The position numbers and the translations under genes were made by a program. DNA of 64,000 nt from Climacium dendroides (Eukaryota; Streptophyta; Bryopsida; Hypnales; Climaciaceae): assembly GCA_950106755.1 (NCBI GenBank), contig OX467084.1, positions 26,787,213 to 26,851,212 on the forward strand, in the 5' to 3' direction. Below are positions 34,061 to 47,369 of the stretch, piece by piece (position 1 is the first letter of the stretch; each line of letters begins with the position of its first letter). The notes below the pieces were generated by a model. That model had not been told where the DNA came from. It did no database searches and saw only the letters and a list, made by a program, of their open reading frames with translations.

Positions 34061-35295
34061 ATGCGGTGGCAGAATTGGTAGGCTTGGTATTTTATCTTCT
34101 AAGCATACCATAATTGCACAATGAACACTTGTAATTTGAGGAAGGTTTTGGAACTGTATTGCATCTTTTTGTTTCACACCGCTTTTGTTATTCTGAATCA
34201 CAAACTTTTCTTCCAAGTCAAAGGCCGTAGCAACTCCATCCGTCCCAAAATTAATCCGGGGTTTACAAATATACTTGTCCCAAATTTTGAGCACCTTGAA
34301 GCAAAAGAATACACAAATTTCATGCTTGAGAGACTATATAGCAGTTCAATCCCTTGAAAGGGAATTGAAATGCAATCTCTAACCAACCAAAGGTGAAGAA
34401 TTCAACCCACAACTATACAAAAATTAGAACTAACAAATCTCTAATTGAGAATTTCTTGAATTGGAATTACAAGACATTGTTGGAATTGAATATAGAGGAC
34501 ATCAATGGATATCATTACACCAATGCCTCAAAGTATGATCAAAATTAATACCAATTAGAGCAATTTCAAAAAGGGTAAACATTTGTCAATTTCACTATCT
34601 GTTTTCAACATGCGTCACTTCACTTTTGAGTTCCATTCTTTCATGCCTAGTGAGTTTAGTAGAAGTTACAATAACTATGCAATCCTTTGAAAATAGGAGC
34701 TATTCACTTAGGAACAATAGCAAGTGAGTAGCTCCTAGGAATTCTGTGTGGTTATAGTTACTAAATGTCAGCCCTACAGCAGTCCATTAAATTCTTTATC
34801 AATACTCTGCAGACTTCAATTCTTCATGTATCGGAAAAGCAAAGAAGCATCAAGTAATACTATTTAAGAGTATTTCTGTTACTACATAGGTAGATCCTTA
34901 GGAACAACACTCTTTAAGGTAGCAACACCTATAACCGTCACCTATAGAATATTGGAAAATCCTTAGGAATACCACTCTTTAAGGTAGCAACACCTATAAC
35001 CGTCACCTGTAGAATATTGGAAAATCCTGGGAAGTGAATAGACATGAATATCAAACCCTAGTGTTGGTATTAGGTGTATTGCTAGTCGATTCTTTAAAAA
35101 TTCATAACTTATATTCACAATGTCCAAATAGTACATTTGAAAGTGCACATGAATTATTTTCTCTTGCTGGTAGGGTCCAATAATTTGTTGGATGTATATT
35201 AGTAGACATCATGTCCAAAACCCTTAAACTAATAGTTGTGGGTGCTACTACCTTAACACCAAGTGAGAACATACCTTTATCCCTTAAAAACACTA
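34061..35295. other. intergenic DNA with a Stowaway-like end and a local duplication
   Basis: At 34224-34250 CTCCATCCGTCCCAAAATTA resembles a Stowaway-type terminus. A 65-bp tandem duplication lies at 34893-35031. No gene is recognised. Confidence 0.5.
34893..35031 (+). repeat. 65-bp tandem duplication
   Basis: ACTCTTTAAGGTAGCAACAC starts at 34909 and again at 34974. The repeated unit includes CTATAACCGTCACCT and AGAATATTGGAAAATCCT. Two nearly identical copies imply a recent event. Confidence 0.9.
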
Positions 35296-35526
35296 CACTA
35301 AATAGTGAAATTAGGTCAACATTCCACACTATATAAATATGTACAGTTAGTGTAGATGGATGCAACAATGTAGGAACCATGTGTGTTGCATGGGTTGGTG
35401 CATTGGTTCATGGCTCGGGTTTCGAGAATTGCTTGTGCCTCCATCTCGACAAGTGGTGAGTCACGTGGCAACTCTCCTGAGTAAGGCAACCTAATTGTTC
35501 AGGCAACCTAATTTCACTATTTAGTG
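35296..35526. mobile_element. TA-flanked CACTAA-terminus MITE (copy B)
   Basis: The left end CACTAAATAGTGAAATTAGG and right end CCTAATTTCACTATTTAGTG form a perfect 20-bp inverted repeat, with TA immediately outside both ends. The 231-bp interior (GGAACCATGTGTGTTGCAT, GGTGCATTGGTTCATGGCTC) is shared with 57033-57285. Confidence 0.9.
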
Positions 35527-35832
35527 TACATAGCAATCTATCAAGTGGAAAATGCTGACTTTGTTTAGTGAACTGCAACCTCACAGATGAAGCCAACTTG
35601 TATCAACTTGTATCAACTTGACCCAATGTAAGTAACGTACTGTTCGAAGAAGCAAAAATTGTGAAGATTGGGTGTTCATAACTTCGCTCGCATCCTTTCA
35701 GTGGCTTTGAAAGGATTAATTTCATCGCCGTCCATGATGCAAATTGTTAGATGGCTGCATGAACGCCGATGGACTTGTGCTGCGGCGTTGGAGCTTCTTC
35801 AACAGGACATGAGGAAGGGTCTGACATCCAGA

Positions 35833-36460
35833 GATTCTTCCAATCTAGATTTATTTGCATTCAAAGGATTCGCTACAGATTTAGATGTAATTTGTAGTCG
35901 AGGATTATTCTAGTCTAGATTTATTTGTATTCAAGGATTCTCTACAAATCTAGATTTATTTGCATTCAAAGGATTCTTCTAATCTAGATTTATTTGTTTT
36001 CAAAGATTCTCTACAATTCTCTCCGTTCAAGGATTCTTCCAATCTAAATTTATTTGTGTTTGAGGATTCTCTACAAATCTAGATTTATTTGTGTTCAAGG
36101 ATTCTCTACAAATCTAAATTTATTTGAATACAAGGATTTTTCTAATCTAAATTTATTTGTATTCAAGGATTCTTCCAATCTAGATTTATTTGTATTCAAG
36201 GATTCTTCCAATCTAGATTTAAGGATTCTCCCAATCTAGATTTATTTGCATAGAAGGATTCTTCCGATCTAAATTGATTTGTATTTAAAAATTCTTCTAA
36301 TCTAGATTTATTTGTATTAAAGGTTTCTTAAAATCTAGATTTATTTCCGTGCAAGGATTCTCCCAATCTAGATTTATTTGCATTCAAGTATTCTTCAAAT
36401 CTAGATTTGTTTGCTTTAATTTAGGGATTCTTCAAATCTAGATTATTTGTATTCAAGGTT
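35833..36460 (+). repeat. 33-bp minisatellite, about 19 units
   Basis: The unit is close to GATTCTTCCAATCTAGATTT followed by ATTTGTATTCAAG. Most units are 31-34 bp. Where the period is exactly 33 bp, open frames show an 11-residue periodic peptide (SNLDLFVFKDS), for example in 36054-36239. That is a consequence of the period and not evidence of a gene. Units vary at the CTTCC/CTACA position, suggesting two interspersed unit types. Confidence 0.9.
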
Positions 36461-36569
36461 TTTTGAAGCCCTTGTAAATAGATTTAAGATGTGATTGAAT
36501 TGTATCTATTATTAAAATCTAAGTTTATTTACATTTTTGTAATAGATTGAAGATGTATGGAATCCTAGT

Positions 36570-36686
36570 GTACATTTGACAAATGATTGGTTCATTAAGA
36601 CTCAATGAATACATTTACTGTATGTAAGTACATTTGACAAATGATTGATTCATTAAGACTCAATGAATACATTTACTGTATGTAAG
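36570..36686 (+). repeat. 58-bp tandem duplication
   Basis: GTACATTTGACAAATGATTG begins at 36570 and 36628. The two copies differ by about one base, so the event is recent. Confidence 0.9.
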
Positions 36687-37048
36687 TAGAAAAGTTGAAG
36701 TATTTTCAAGTATAGATTGAAATTGAAGCTCAAGTGTAGAAATGCTCTTAAATGCATAGCAATATTACAACTAAGGTATGTATACCTACAATTAGCATTA
36801 TTCTTAATACAACAACTATATTAGGACCAAAAACCACCGTCACTAAAAATTAAATTATGATGATATACATGCAAGATGTGTATATGCAACCAAAACATGA
36901 ATTCCAAGTGTTGTTTTTGGGTACAATTAGAGACATTATTTTCAAAAGTCATAACTTAGTCATACGGTGTCTATATAGTAGAAACTAAAGCCTGCCAAAA
37001 TCCTATTTCAATTGCCTATAAGATCCAATCAAAATAATGTGTGTTTAA

Positions 37049-37969
37049 CCCATAAAGGAAGAATGTTTTAGAAGAGGAAAAGTTCTAAACTACCAATTTT
37101 TGATGCATTCTTCAAAATATTTAATAAATAAAAATTGAATTCCAACCGTACAAAAGTTTATTAAACAAGGAAGGCTTACTTTCAGCCCATTTGTCCGTGT
37201 GGGTTGAAAGATCATAATGTTCATTCAAGTGAAAAGAATTTTTTTTTTCATTGCAGAAAACAAAGTCAACAGACTTTGAGCACCCATAGTTGAATATTTT
37301 TGCTTTACACAAAAATGAGGATTTTCATCATTCATAAGTATATGATATTAGATTTGTTCATGCAAAATTTCAAATGCAACTAAGATGCCTAACTTACTCT
37401 AAATCACCCTACTAAGCAAGGTCAAGAAAACTAGCAATAGTCTAGTCATTTTTTGATGATTTCTAGTACAATGAAGAATTTTTTTACTTGAAATCAAATG
37501 GTGAAAAATTGAAGACAAACATTTGGAATATGTGGGAGAAATTTCAAAAACTTTGACTTCATAGACTGCAAGATAATAGGGCTTGAAGTTAGAAGAAAAT
37601 GTTTTTTTCTCATAACCACCCCAACATAGCTAACAAAGTTTTGACTCCTTTTAGAATGTGATTTGAGAACTAAAGTTTTTTTTAATAACTATATACTTAT
37701 TAGTTGTATACATGCCAAATTTCAAAAATCAACAAGGTTTTTAGCAAAAGATGCCACAAAGATGCCCAAATTGTCCAAATTGAAAAAAAGGTCAAGGCAA
37801 CATTAACTTTTGACATAGGCACCCAATCAAAAAAATTATACTCCCACCAAGGAAGTACATATTTACAATTTGTGTCAAAATTTTGTAAACACTTGATCAA
37901 AATTGACTTTTGTAGGAGCTTAGATGGATTTTCAATTGTCCATTCAATGAACAATTGGCTTTTGAGGGG
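37049..37969 (+). mobile_element. TTAA-flanked piggyBac-like element (copy 2)
   Basis: TTAA at 37045-37048 precedes CCCATAAAGGAAG, and the right end GGCTTTTGAGGGG is followed by TTAA at 37970-37973. The 921-bp length is close to the 971 and 966 bp of the two other long copies. An internal block (CATAGACTGCAAGATAATAG) is related to the family blocks at 50620 and 30400. The left end is more diverged, so this call is weaker than copies 1 and 3. Confidence 0.6.
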
Positions 37970-37973
37970 TTAA

Positions 37974-39003
37974 ATATAATAGCTATGCTTTGGTACCTTG
38001 AAAGTTCATTTATTTTTTTACAACCCTCTCTAAATGTTTTGTTTTTTTCTAAAGAATAATTCAATCATGGCTTGTGGTATTATGAGATACACTCTCTTCC
38101 ATATATTGTTGGAAATAGGTACTTTTATCTAAAATACCAACAATAGTTGGCATCAAAAAACCATTTCAAAGGAATCTTAATTACTTTTGAACAAGATGAA
38201 CATTAAACTACAAATGGTTCTATACAAAGATCAAAATTGTTTAGTATAAGGTGGATGAGCCTATTATAGGTAGAGAGGTTGTCTTGGACCCTTCGAATGG
38301 TTGCTAAAGAATTTTTTTAATTGATTATAAATTGTAAGAGAAAGCAATAGCAATATAAGTTTTTGAAAAAATATGGAATTTTTATGAATTTTGAAGTGTA
38401 TTGCTCAAATGGTCCAATTAAGTTTTCAGATTGTTGCAAAATCATTACAAAAAATTTGAGCCCTGTAGAAGGCTTGTTAAAAAAATTTGTTGATCATCAT
38501 TGGTGATTTTCAGAAGTGCACTATTCCCCTGTACCCGCTCAATTTGAAAGATGGGCAGTGCACGATCAGGCTCAAGAATGGACCATCTAGATGAAATCAC
38601 AAATCCTACTGGCCCCAGAAGTCCAAAATTCCTAAACCACACTGACAACAGTTAATTCACTTCTACACATCACATTCAATAACAATAAGAACTACCTTCC
38701 CTTACATAGAATGATGTGGAATATTTCTACACTCATTAAAACTAATGCTTTAATTTCCTCATTGTAATTTGAACAACTTTCATGATTTGTTCAAGAGTGA
38801 GAAGACAAATCTTTATATACATTTTGGGTGGTAGGAGGCAAAGTAAACAATGTGGGATAAATAAATTAAAGTTAGTAGGAGCTCAACCGCTCATAGGAAA
38901 GTCAAATTAAAGCAAGAATTCTATTTAAAGTAAAATTTCAGGCCTCATTTAGTCATAGTAAAATAGAAAATTTCAAAAAACTTTGGACTAAAAAAAGTTA
39001 GAA
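37974..39003. other. AT-rich intergenic DNA
   Basis: No gene or complete element is recognised. Confidence 0.5.
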
Positions 39004-39195
39004 AATCTATTTAAACTTCATCTCCAAAAATCCGTTTTATATTTTAAGACTCCAACCAAAAGTTATGGACATTTCAAAGAGGCATTGGAAGGGAGATTTT
39101 ACATCTTGAAACATCCTCTTTAAATTTTGTCCATAACTTTTGATTGAAGGTTTGAAATATGAAACGGATTTTTGGAGATGAAATTTAAATAGATT
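39004..39195. mobile_element. foldback element with ~65-bp arms
   Basis: The left arm 39004-39070 (AATCTATTTAAACTTCATCT, CCAAAAATCCGTTT) is the reverse complement of 39129-39195 (AGATGAAATTTAAATAGATT), with few mismatches. The loop is about 58 bp. Confidence 0.8.
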
Positions 39196-39923
39196 TAGAT
39201 AAAAAAAAAATGTAAACCATATGTCTATTGCCATTGACAATCCTGGCACGCAGGGAATTAAAGAACCATAGGTTTTTGAACTTTCCAAAGTTGTGCTGGC
39301 ATTGTAAATCATTCCAATGCAAACACCATGAGAATCCTTTGAGTCCCTGATGATTTACAATGCCAACCCGTGTATGTTCATTTATTGAATAAGTTATGTT
39401 ATAGGTTGAATGCAAAATTATAATAGAGCCATTTCTTAAGTGAAAACATAGTGGTTGGTATAGGATGATTCAACTTAGTTTCTTTAAAATATTTAGAAAC
39501 TTGCAAGATTGTTTATATTAAACTACACTATGATAAGTGGAAAAAAAGACCTTACAAAACCTAAGGAAAAACCTGTCAACTCATAACAAACTTTTTTCAC
39601 ATAAATGAGATTTGAGCTACATTAGGCTTAATCATTGGTCACAATCATGTTTTAGGTGATGATAATGGAGTGATTAGTGACCACAATAGAAACTTGCACC
39701 TTTTGAGTGTAAATCCATTACATGAAATGACATTTTTAGACCTTTGTGTTGTGGCTCACTTCAAAAATTCACTACAAATTCTTACTTTGTTGAAAAATTA
39801 TAATTATAATTGCTCTTACATATTCTCCCATTTATCATTTTGTAGAATATATTTAAAATTAAAAATTCCAACTATAGTGTGAGGATAAACTAATATATTT
39901 TTTTGTAAGATAATTTACTTTAA
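39196..39923. other. intergenic DNA with a short stem-loop
   Basis: At about 39293-39367 TGGCATTGTAAATCAT pairs with ATGATTTACAATGCCA around a loop of about 37 nt, giving an imperfect hairpin of about 18-20 bp. No gene is recognised. Confidence 0.5.
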
Positions 39924-40889
39924 CCCCTAAACACCTTAGGGGACCAAAAGTGTCCCCACATAGTTTTAAGTCCAATTTAAAGAACTGTAGCTTTTGCATC
40001 CAATGTCCAAATTCAATCAAACTTGTTGAAAAATTTTCACTCTCTTTTTCCATTATTGTGGCAAATTTTCTAGATCAAATCAAGATGTATTGATTTCTTG
40101 GAAGCTAATCAAAGTTCATAGGTTCAATTTGAGTTCACCAAACTACATTTGAAAGCTGCACCTTCTAAGGCTTGTATTTCCTTCATCTAATTTTAGTTTT
40201 CAATAAAATTTGTTGGATTCTATTTCCTTTGAAGTTTAGTTATTATGGTCAAATTTTAATATCAATTTAAATTGTTTTGAATGTTTGGGAGCAATTCAAA
40301 GTTCAAAATCCCAACATTTTTGGATTACATTGAACTTTGATGGCTTGTTTTTTCTTCATATAGTGTCTTTTTCCAATAACTTTTTGGAGAAAAGTTACAC
40401 ATACTATTCTAGTCTATGTGACTAAACTTTCATATCAATTGAAGACATTATGAGTGACTGAGAAGCATTTTAGTAGAAGGAGGTTCAACCTTAGGTGTGT
40501 TTTTTATAACTTTTTTTTGCTATTTTTTGACATTTCAAAGCCATTTTGCAAACACAATGAGTTGGTTGAATGATATTTTCTTTCACCAATATGTTTGTAT
40601 ACTAGATTTGAATCACTTTATAGTATAATTTTTTTCCATTTGAGTAGGTTTGGAAATCAAATTTCACCTCCAAACGTGTTGTTAGGAAGATTTCAATATC
40701 CTTTTTCAACACTAAAACATTATAATCTTGCAATTGATGTGGCCAAATGATCCAAATTTAATTCACATCATCAAAAACATATACACTACAAGATCATAGG
40801 GTTGAAATTTCTATATTTAGATTTAGATTTATAACACTTTAAAAGCAATGATGTTTTTGAACCCCAAAAGGACCTTGGGCTATTAAGGG
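39924..40889 (-). mobile_element. TTAA-flanked piggyBac-like element (copy 3, inverted)
   Basis: TTAA at 39920-39923 precedes CCCCTAAACACCTTAGGGG, and the right end GGGCTATTAAGGG is followed by TTAA at 40890-40893. The 966-bp body is the reverse complement of copy 1 at 21241-22211 over its full length, diverged by perhaps a fifth of positions (visual estimate). It has no transposase. Confidence 0.82.
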
Positions 40890-41600
40890 TTAATTTCTTT
40901 GTAGTTGCCAATTCTAAGATTTGTTCTAAACCTCATTGGTGTAAATACATTCAAAGATATTCAGTTTGACCATCCCAATCACCAACTTTTTGACTCCACC
41001 ACTTTAATCCATAAACAACACTGCAGCCATTTTCTCGTCAATGAATCATATAAAATCCTTATGTGTAAGACAAAAGTACAACTATTCATCTTTGAAATTT
41101 TTGCATGAAAAAGGGAGGTTTTGTATAATAGTTTGATTTTTAATGAGTGCTTTAGGATTTTTTTTTAAACCTACTATTCAAATAATGCCAAAAGGGATGA
41201 TTTCCATGGTCATAGGCTTATCCTTTAAGAGTTAATTAGTTGTCCTATCACATAAGATGAATGGCCAAGCCCCATTGCAAATAATGAGCCACAAGTAGAG
41301 ATCCTAGAGCTAGCTTATGGAATTTAGTACAATATGCTACCTTCAAGACAAACATGCATCAATTTTGGCTACCTTGAGAGTGAGTAGTATTAAAAAAAAT
41401 ATAAAAAAGAAAGGATTTTGCAAGTTGTAAAGGATTATTGAGAGTACTATAAAACAAAACTGACTAAATAGATACTAATTCCAATGTAGAGGAAGTCGCA
41501 AATTGGCTATCAAATTCTACTATTTGTTGCTATCTTGGCTAAAATCTAATTTTTTCAAGGATTTTTTCCTATGTACATTTAGCTACTGAAAATTTTAAGT

Positions 41601-42372
41601 AAGGTAAAAGAGTCCATTGTGGTCAAATGACATATAGTGGTGGTCACCTAGGAAAGGTCACCATTGTGGATTTTTTTTCAATATGTGAGATTTGGGCGAC
41701 AATCAATGTCTTACTTGACAATAACAAAGTGAATAGTGACCTCATGCAAAATACTAAATCTTGCCTACAAAGTGGGCCCAACAAGGTAATTTAGAATTCT
41801 CCAAGGGGTAAAATTAAAAAACATGTCTCCTATTTTGAGCCGTGTCTAAGATATGTTTTAGACCTCTCCTAGCTAATTTGGGGTCTATGATTGCATATAG
41901 GAATTCAAAATTTGCAAAAAAAATTTATGTGAAAAAAAATAAATTCTTGCGTTTTTTCCCAAGGTAAATCCAGCCTATTGGGCCCATTTCAAAGGCAGGA
42001 TTTATAAGGTCATGGGGTAAATCCAACCTATTGGGCCCATTTCGAAGGCAAGATTTATAAGGTCATGGGGTAAATCTAACCTATTGGGCCCATTTTGAAG
42101 TTCCTAATGAGGTCATGGGGACCCATTCGGTAGTAAGATGAGCATTATGGATTCTGATTTTGTTGGTTATGGGGTGGTCTACAAACTCTTTTGGGCCATG
42201 ATGCACTGAACACTTCAAAAATTCTTAGAAAATTCATACTTTGTTGAAAAAATATAATTTCAATTGCACTTGCTATTTTTCACACTTGCCTTCAAGTGGG
42301 AAAACAATTGAAAAATTTCAACAGTAGCATGAGGTCAAACTCCAAATTCTGACCACAATGGGCTTGGATACC
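41601..42372 (-). mobile_element. MITE, AAGGTA-terminus family, inverted copy with insertion
   Basis: The end AAGGTAAAAGAGTCCATTGT (from 41601) and the other end ACCACAATGGGCTTGGATACC (to 42372) match the family termini. The body aligns in reverse with 6046-6507 and 54208-54685, for example GGGCCATGATGCACTGAACA. It is about 300 bp longer because sequence between about 41770 and 42085, including a 53-bp tandem array, interrupts it. Confidence 0.7.
41963..42118 (+). repeat. 53-bp tandem repeat, about 3 units
   Basis: GGTAAATC-AGCCTATTGGGCCC-like units start at 41963, 42016 and 42069. The array lies inside the inverted AAGGTA-terminus element. Confidence 0.88.
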
Positions 42373-45300
42373 AATTTGAATGAGTCATGAAAACCACAAT
42401 TTCAACTGCCCTTTAAAAGTCTGTATTGGGGTAAGGTAAGCCACCCTACCCTATTCTTGTCATGTGACTATTTGTGAGCTATTTTACGGCTACTATGAAT
42501 TAGAAAATGGATACATTTTCACATTCGAAATGTACATTATTTGTACATAATAGCACACAAATGGAATAGCAACTACATTGTGACATAAATAATATAATTT
42601 ATCTTAATTTTACTAACTTTGTCGTAACTACGACACATACTAGAGAGGTGTGTGAAGGGATCAACCACTTTCAAATTAAAAAATAATTCACTTTTCGAGG
42701 TTTTTGTGTATGAAGTGGTAGTGAGAACTCATAAATTGAAAGTGACATTTCATGAACTCAACTATAATCAATTGAGTTTTTAATTATAGAATGATACTAA
42801 AATTTGGTTTGCATGATGATGTTCTATGTACACCACAATCGAGACCACAATCTACATCTATGGTTATTATTTTGAGATTGTCCACATTGCTTTAACATAT
42901 ATAATTTTTACAATAAGTTCAATATTTTACAAAAAAATCTGAACTTCTATTACTTATTCACAATGTATGATTTTTTTTCTCCTTGATTAAGTTGCAATAT
43001 AGACTATAGAATTTGAACAATTTTGAAGTTTGATCACATGGTCATAGGCTCCGTCCTTTGTAGATGAATCCCATAAATAAGAGTTAGTTGAGTTACGGGC
43101 TAACAAATCTATAGTCTCCCTAAATATCTCAAAAAATATTGATGAAAATTGTCTTTACATAATCTTAGCCAAGCATTCAAAAAGCTCTAGGGGATCCTAT
43201 TGTCTACTACGGATTAAGGTATTAATATTGGTGTTAGCAACACTCTTAAAAATGAATTTAAATACACCTATACACTAAATTTGGTTTGCTAATACCACTC
43301 TTAACACCAAATATTTATATTATCCTATTTGTTTATTGGATAATTTTAGAAGGCATGCATTTCTTTGGGTGAACAATAAATCCCTTCATTTTATGTTAAC
43401 TATGTATAATGCCTCTGTCTATGAAGGACATGGGTGGAAGGAGCATGCATCAATGTACAATGTTCTAATTTCTAAAAGTTGAAGGGTAAGGGCACCCTTG
43501 GATTAGAAAGCAATTAACAAAGATTAAATTTATTTTGTTTCATACATTAATTTAACTATCTAAATAGTGCATTCTTTCTATTTCCAAATCTGAATGCATC
43601 GACCTATAGGATCCTTGATTTTTAGTCAAATTAAGGCAACCTACATGAATAGTTGTAAAATTCAAATATAGGTCTAAATCCCTAAAGGACTAATGCACAT
43701 TTTGGCAAAAATTGTCAAAAACTACCACTTTTATACCATCGTTACAAACATTGTGAACCATGAAAAAAATGGATTGGACAATATCATCAGTAAAACTAAT
43801 AAAGTGACAATATATGTTGTGATACAAAATATAGTTTTTAGTATATTGTAATCCTTCCCCCTAAATTAGAAGATATAGAAGACGAGTTTTGTTATGAGAA
43901 ATAACAAGCTAAGCTACGGAAGTGGTAAGGAATGTTATCCAATCATAATCAAGGCCGGTTTATACTTGGGGCCAGATTGAAGGTTGGCTAGAACTCTCCA
44001 AGTTTTTTACCAATAGGATCATTCAATTTCTCCAAATCCGGCCCAAGGGCTTTATACTAGGGTCGGATTGAAACCACCACTCATTCTACATGTCGCCTTA
44101 GGTGGTATGGTTTTGGCACCAAACCATCTAGCCCCCAAAGAGCAATCAAGACAAGGTTTTGCATGGCCCAATTTTCCATCTAGGGCTAGATTAGGGCCGG
44201 ATTGGGCTCTTCCATTGGATCGTACAAATCTCCACCGTCTACTATTGTGAGGTCTTTTGTTTTCTTTTTGGGCGTGTGCATACTAATTGTAAGCTCAAGA
44301 AACTTCCTCCCATTTGCGTCACTGAATTTTTAGGGCACTAGTATTTTTTTAGTTTGGGAGTACTAGAGTGAGTTTGCGAGCATTGGGACTGTATGTATAT
44401 ACATTAAGTACTATCCGTGAAGGTCCTTGAAGGAAATCTCCCCAATTACCAAGCATAACAAACCAATTATGGCTTCTAGAATTGGTAATAGTGCTTGGTA
44501 CTATAACTAGTGCCAAGCACTATAATTGACACACTTAACAAAATGAGAAGGCCCTCATATGCAAGCCTCTTGTCGTGAAAGTACCCTGACCTTAGATGTG
44601 GGCTCCCGCCCTTGCCTTTGAAGTAGGGCCTCACATAATGGAAAGCCCTCGTGTGAGGGCCTCCTACTATACAATAAATATACAATAAAACAATAAACAT
44701 TCTTTTTTTATCAAATGTTTTGTAATTGAATTGTTCTTAACTAAACATGACTGATGTTTATTTGGTATAATTGTTCTTGTCTAACTAAACATGAGATGTT
44801 GATTTTTATTTAGTATTTGGTATATTTTATTTGGTAGAATTGTTACCAAGTGAATATAAAAATGTTGATTTTTAATTGGTATTTGGTACATTTTTATTAA
44901 GTAGAATTGTTATCAAGTGAATATGAGATGTTGATTTTTTGGTGCAAACACAAATTACATGCTATGGTACAAATACAAATTTTGGTAAATTACATGCTTA
45001 ATAATTAATTTTTTTGTATAGACACAAATTTATAAATAGAAGTCATTATGGAAGTTATATTAGACTCTAACGTTTGTAAAATGATGTGTATTTTTACAAA
45101 TTTTCATGGCAAATATTTGAAAAAATATATGATAAAGAAAGATTGCAATACTAGAAAATAACATGTATGATAAAATTTGATTTATATTTATCATTAAATT
45201 CAATTAAGTTCTCATAGTAAAAAATTCCATACTTTTCTTTAAAATAAAACTAAAAATATAAATTTAAGAATGAAAATTTTTAAAAATACTTTTGTAAATT

Positions 45301-47369
45301 ATGTGTTTAGTTGTGTGATTATTTTCAAATCCCTATAGTAATGAGACCAAAATTACTTATTGCTTGAAATTTTTTAAATTCTCATGAAAATAAATGACAA
45401 CTATATGAAGCTACAACTCTAGTTTCAATGTAAAAAGACAGGAAAAGGTTGAAAAGAAGTGAAAGAGCTCCATCTTTTTTTTCCAATAGATTAAAAAGGA
45501 AGAAAAAGGAAGAGGTTCAAAAAAAGTATAAAACTCTCTTTTTTATATTTGAAATAGAATAAATAGGAAAAAACTCTCTTTTGTTTTATTGAAATAGAAA
45601 AAAGAAGATAAATGAAAAGATGTATGTTTTATATTTTTCAAATTGAGCCTTAAGAAAATCCAAGAGCACAGTAATTGGAAATCCGGCCTCAAAATCTAGC
45701 CTCACCACTTCATATTATTTAGGGCCGGAGTGATGAATTGGCAATTTGGCCCTAAAATCCGGTCTCACCTCTTTACATTATCTAAGACCATAGAGGTGAA
45801 TTAGAACTTGATTGACGTCCAAATTGAAGGCAAATCAGGCCACCCTTCCATCTGGCCTTAGAGCGTATATAAATCAGCCCTCAAACTCTTCTTTCACAAC
45901 ACATGACATATTTTCCATGTTGGATGGTTTTTAACATGAAAGAACTCTAGAGATTAAGTTTTTTGATGTATAGAGGCCCAAAATTGCTTCAAAGTACTTA
46001 TCCTCAAAGCAAAGCTAAAACTTTTATCCATATTTAGTCACTATACTAGTAGAAAACAATGTCCAAATCATCATATTTTTAGTACTTTAGGCAACTTGAT
46101 TTGGACCTCAATTAATATAATTGTAATGATTTGGACATCTTGTGTGTTGATTCAAGCATATTTTGTATTGATTTAGACATGTTTTGTTGCTTTGGACATT
46201 TTTTTCTTCTTTAGTTAACAAATTCAACCACAAGGTCCTTTAGTTAACTTGTTCAAGTATCCTCCCATTCCAAAATTTTAGAGTAAATATCTCTACCGAT
46301 TGTAGGATCAATGTGCCTCTATTTCAAAATGTAGTTTTTTTAGTCCTTCCAAAAGGTGAAGTTTTGTCTTTCAAATTTTTTAGAAAATGGGTTGATAATA
46401 TATATAAAAATTTAATAAAAAAAATTCCTATTCCTATTTATTAGAAAATTTTCAAAATTGAGTTAAAAAAATGACTTTATATGTTTTTTCTACAGGTATT
46501 TTTTGCAAAATAAAACTCATAATTTTCACCTCAATAGTTCAAATGTATTTGAGTAGGTATTAATCTATTCAAACCAATAAAATAAATTAATATTTTCTAT
46601 GAACATATATTTAGTTATCTATTTGATATTGAAATTTTTTTAAAAACGTATAACTTTTGCAATATAAATTGAAATGACCTCAAACAAAGCTTCACACGTA
46701 GATTAGAATGATTAGCATCCATCTTGAAAATTCTATGCAAAAATTCCAAATTATGAAGTCAAAAGACTGTGCCCAATTTTTCCAAAACTCCAAAGTGGGT
46801 TCTTGAGTCCATTAGGTGTTAATTAGAGTTTAGAAGAAAGGCATCAAAACACTAAACCATTCCCATGTTATAGAAAAGAACATGCCTCCCATCATGCAAT
46901 GAGACATACTTCGTAGCATTTTTGAATGGGAAGGGAGGGGGGCCCTTGAATGGGAGGGAGATACAAGAATACTACTATATTTGTCCCATAATACACGGAC
47001 AAGTTTGCATTCAAGATATTCTACAATGAAAATAGTCATGATTCATAAAAAACAATAGGGCCCTTGCCTTGAAGTTTAAGAATATTATGTTAAATTTGTC
47101 CTAAAATGGGCTCTATTGAGATTATATATATACATACATATATTTTTGCAACAATTGCCCAGAAACATCTTATATGATTTCCAAGTTGACTTTCTTTGCA
47201 CTAGAAAAAAAAGAAAGAAGAAAGTAGCAGAAATCATCAAAATCATCTCTACAAAATACAAAATCCACCAATATTTGGTTGAAGTTAACCATTTTTAGGT
47301 AATATTGTAGATGAGTGATGGATGAATGATCAAAATTGGATGATTTTTTCCCCTCCCTCAATGGTTCCT
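42373..47369. other. ~5 kb AT-rich intergenic DNA, no gene
   Basis: No protein family, RNA gene or complete element is recognised. At 46819-46822 a TTAA follows CCATTAGGTG and may be another decayed end of the TTAA family. Confidence 0.5.

Noticed and set aside
36054..36239. 11-residue periodic peptide resembling a repeat protein
   Set aside because: It is produced by the 33-bp minisatellite. Most of the array is not open in any one frame.
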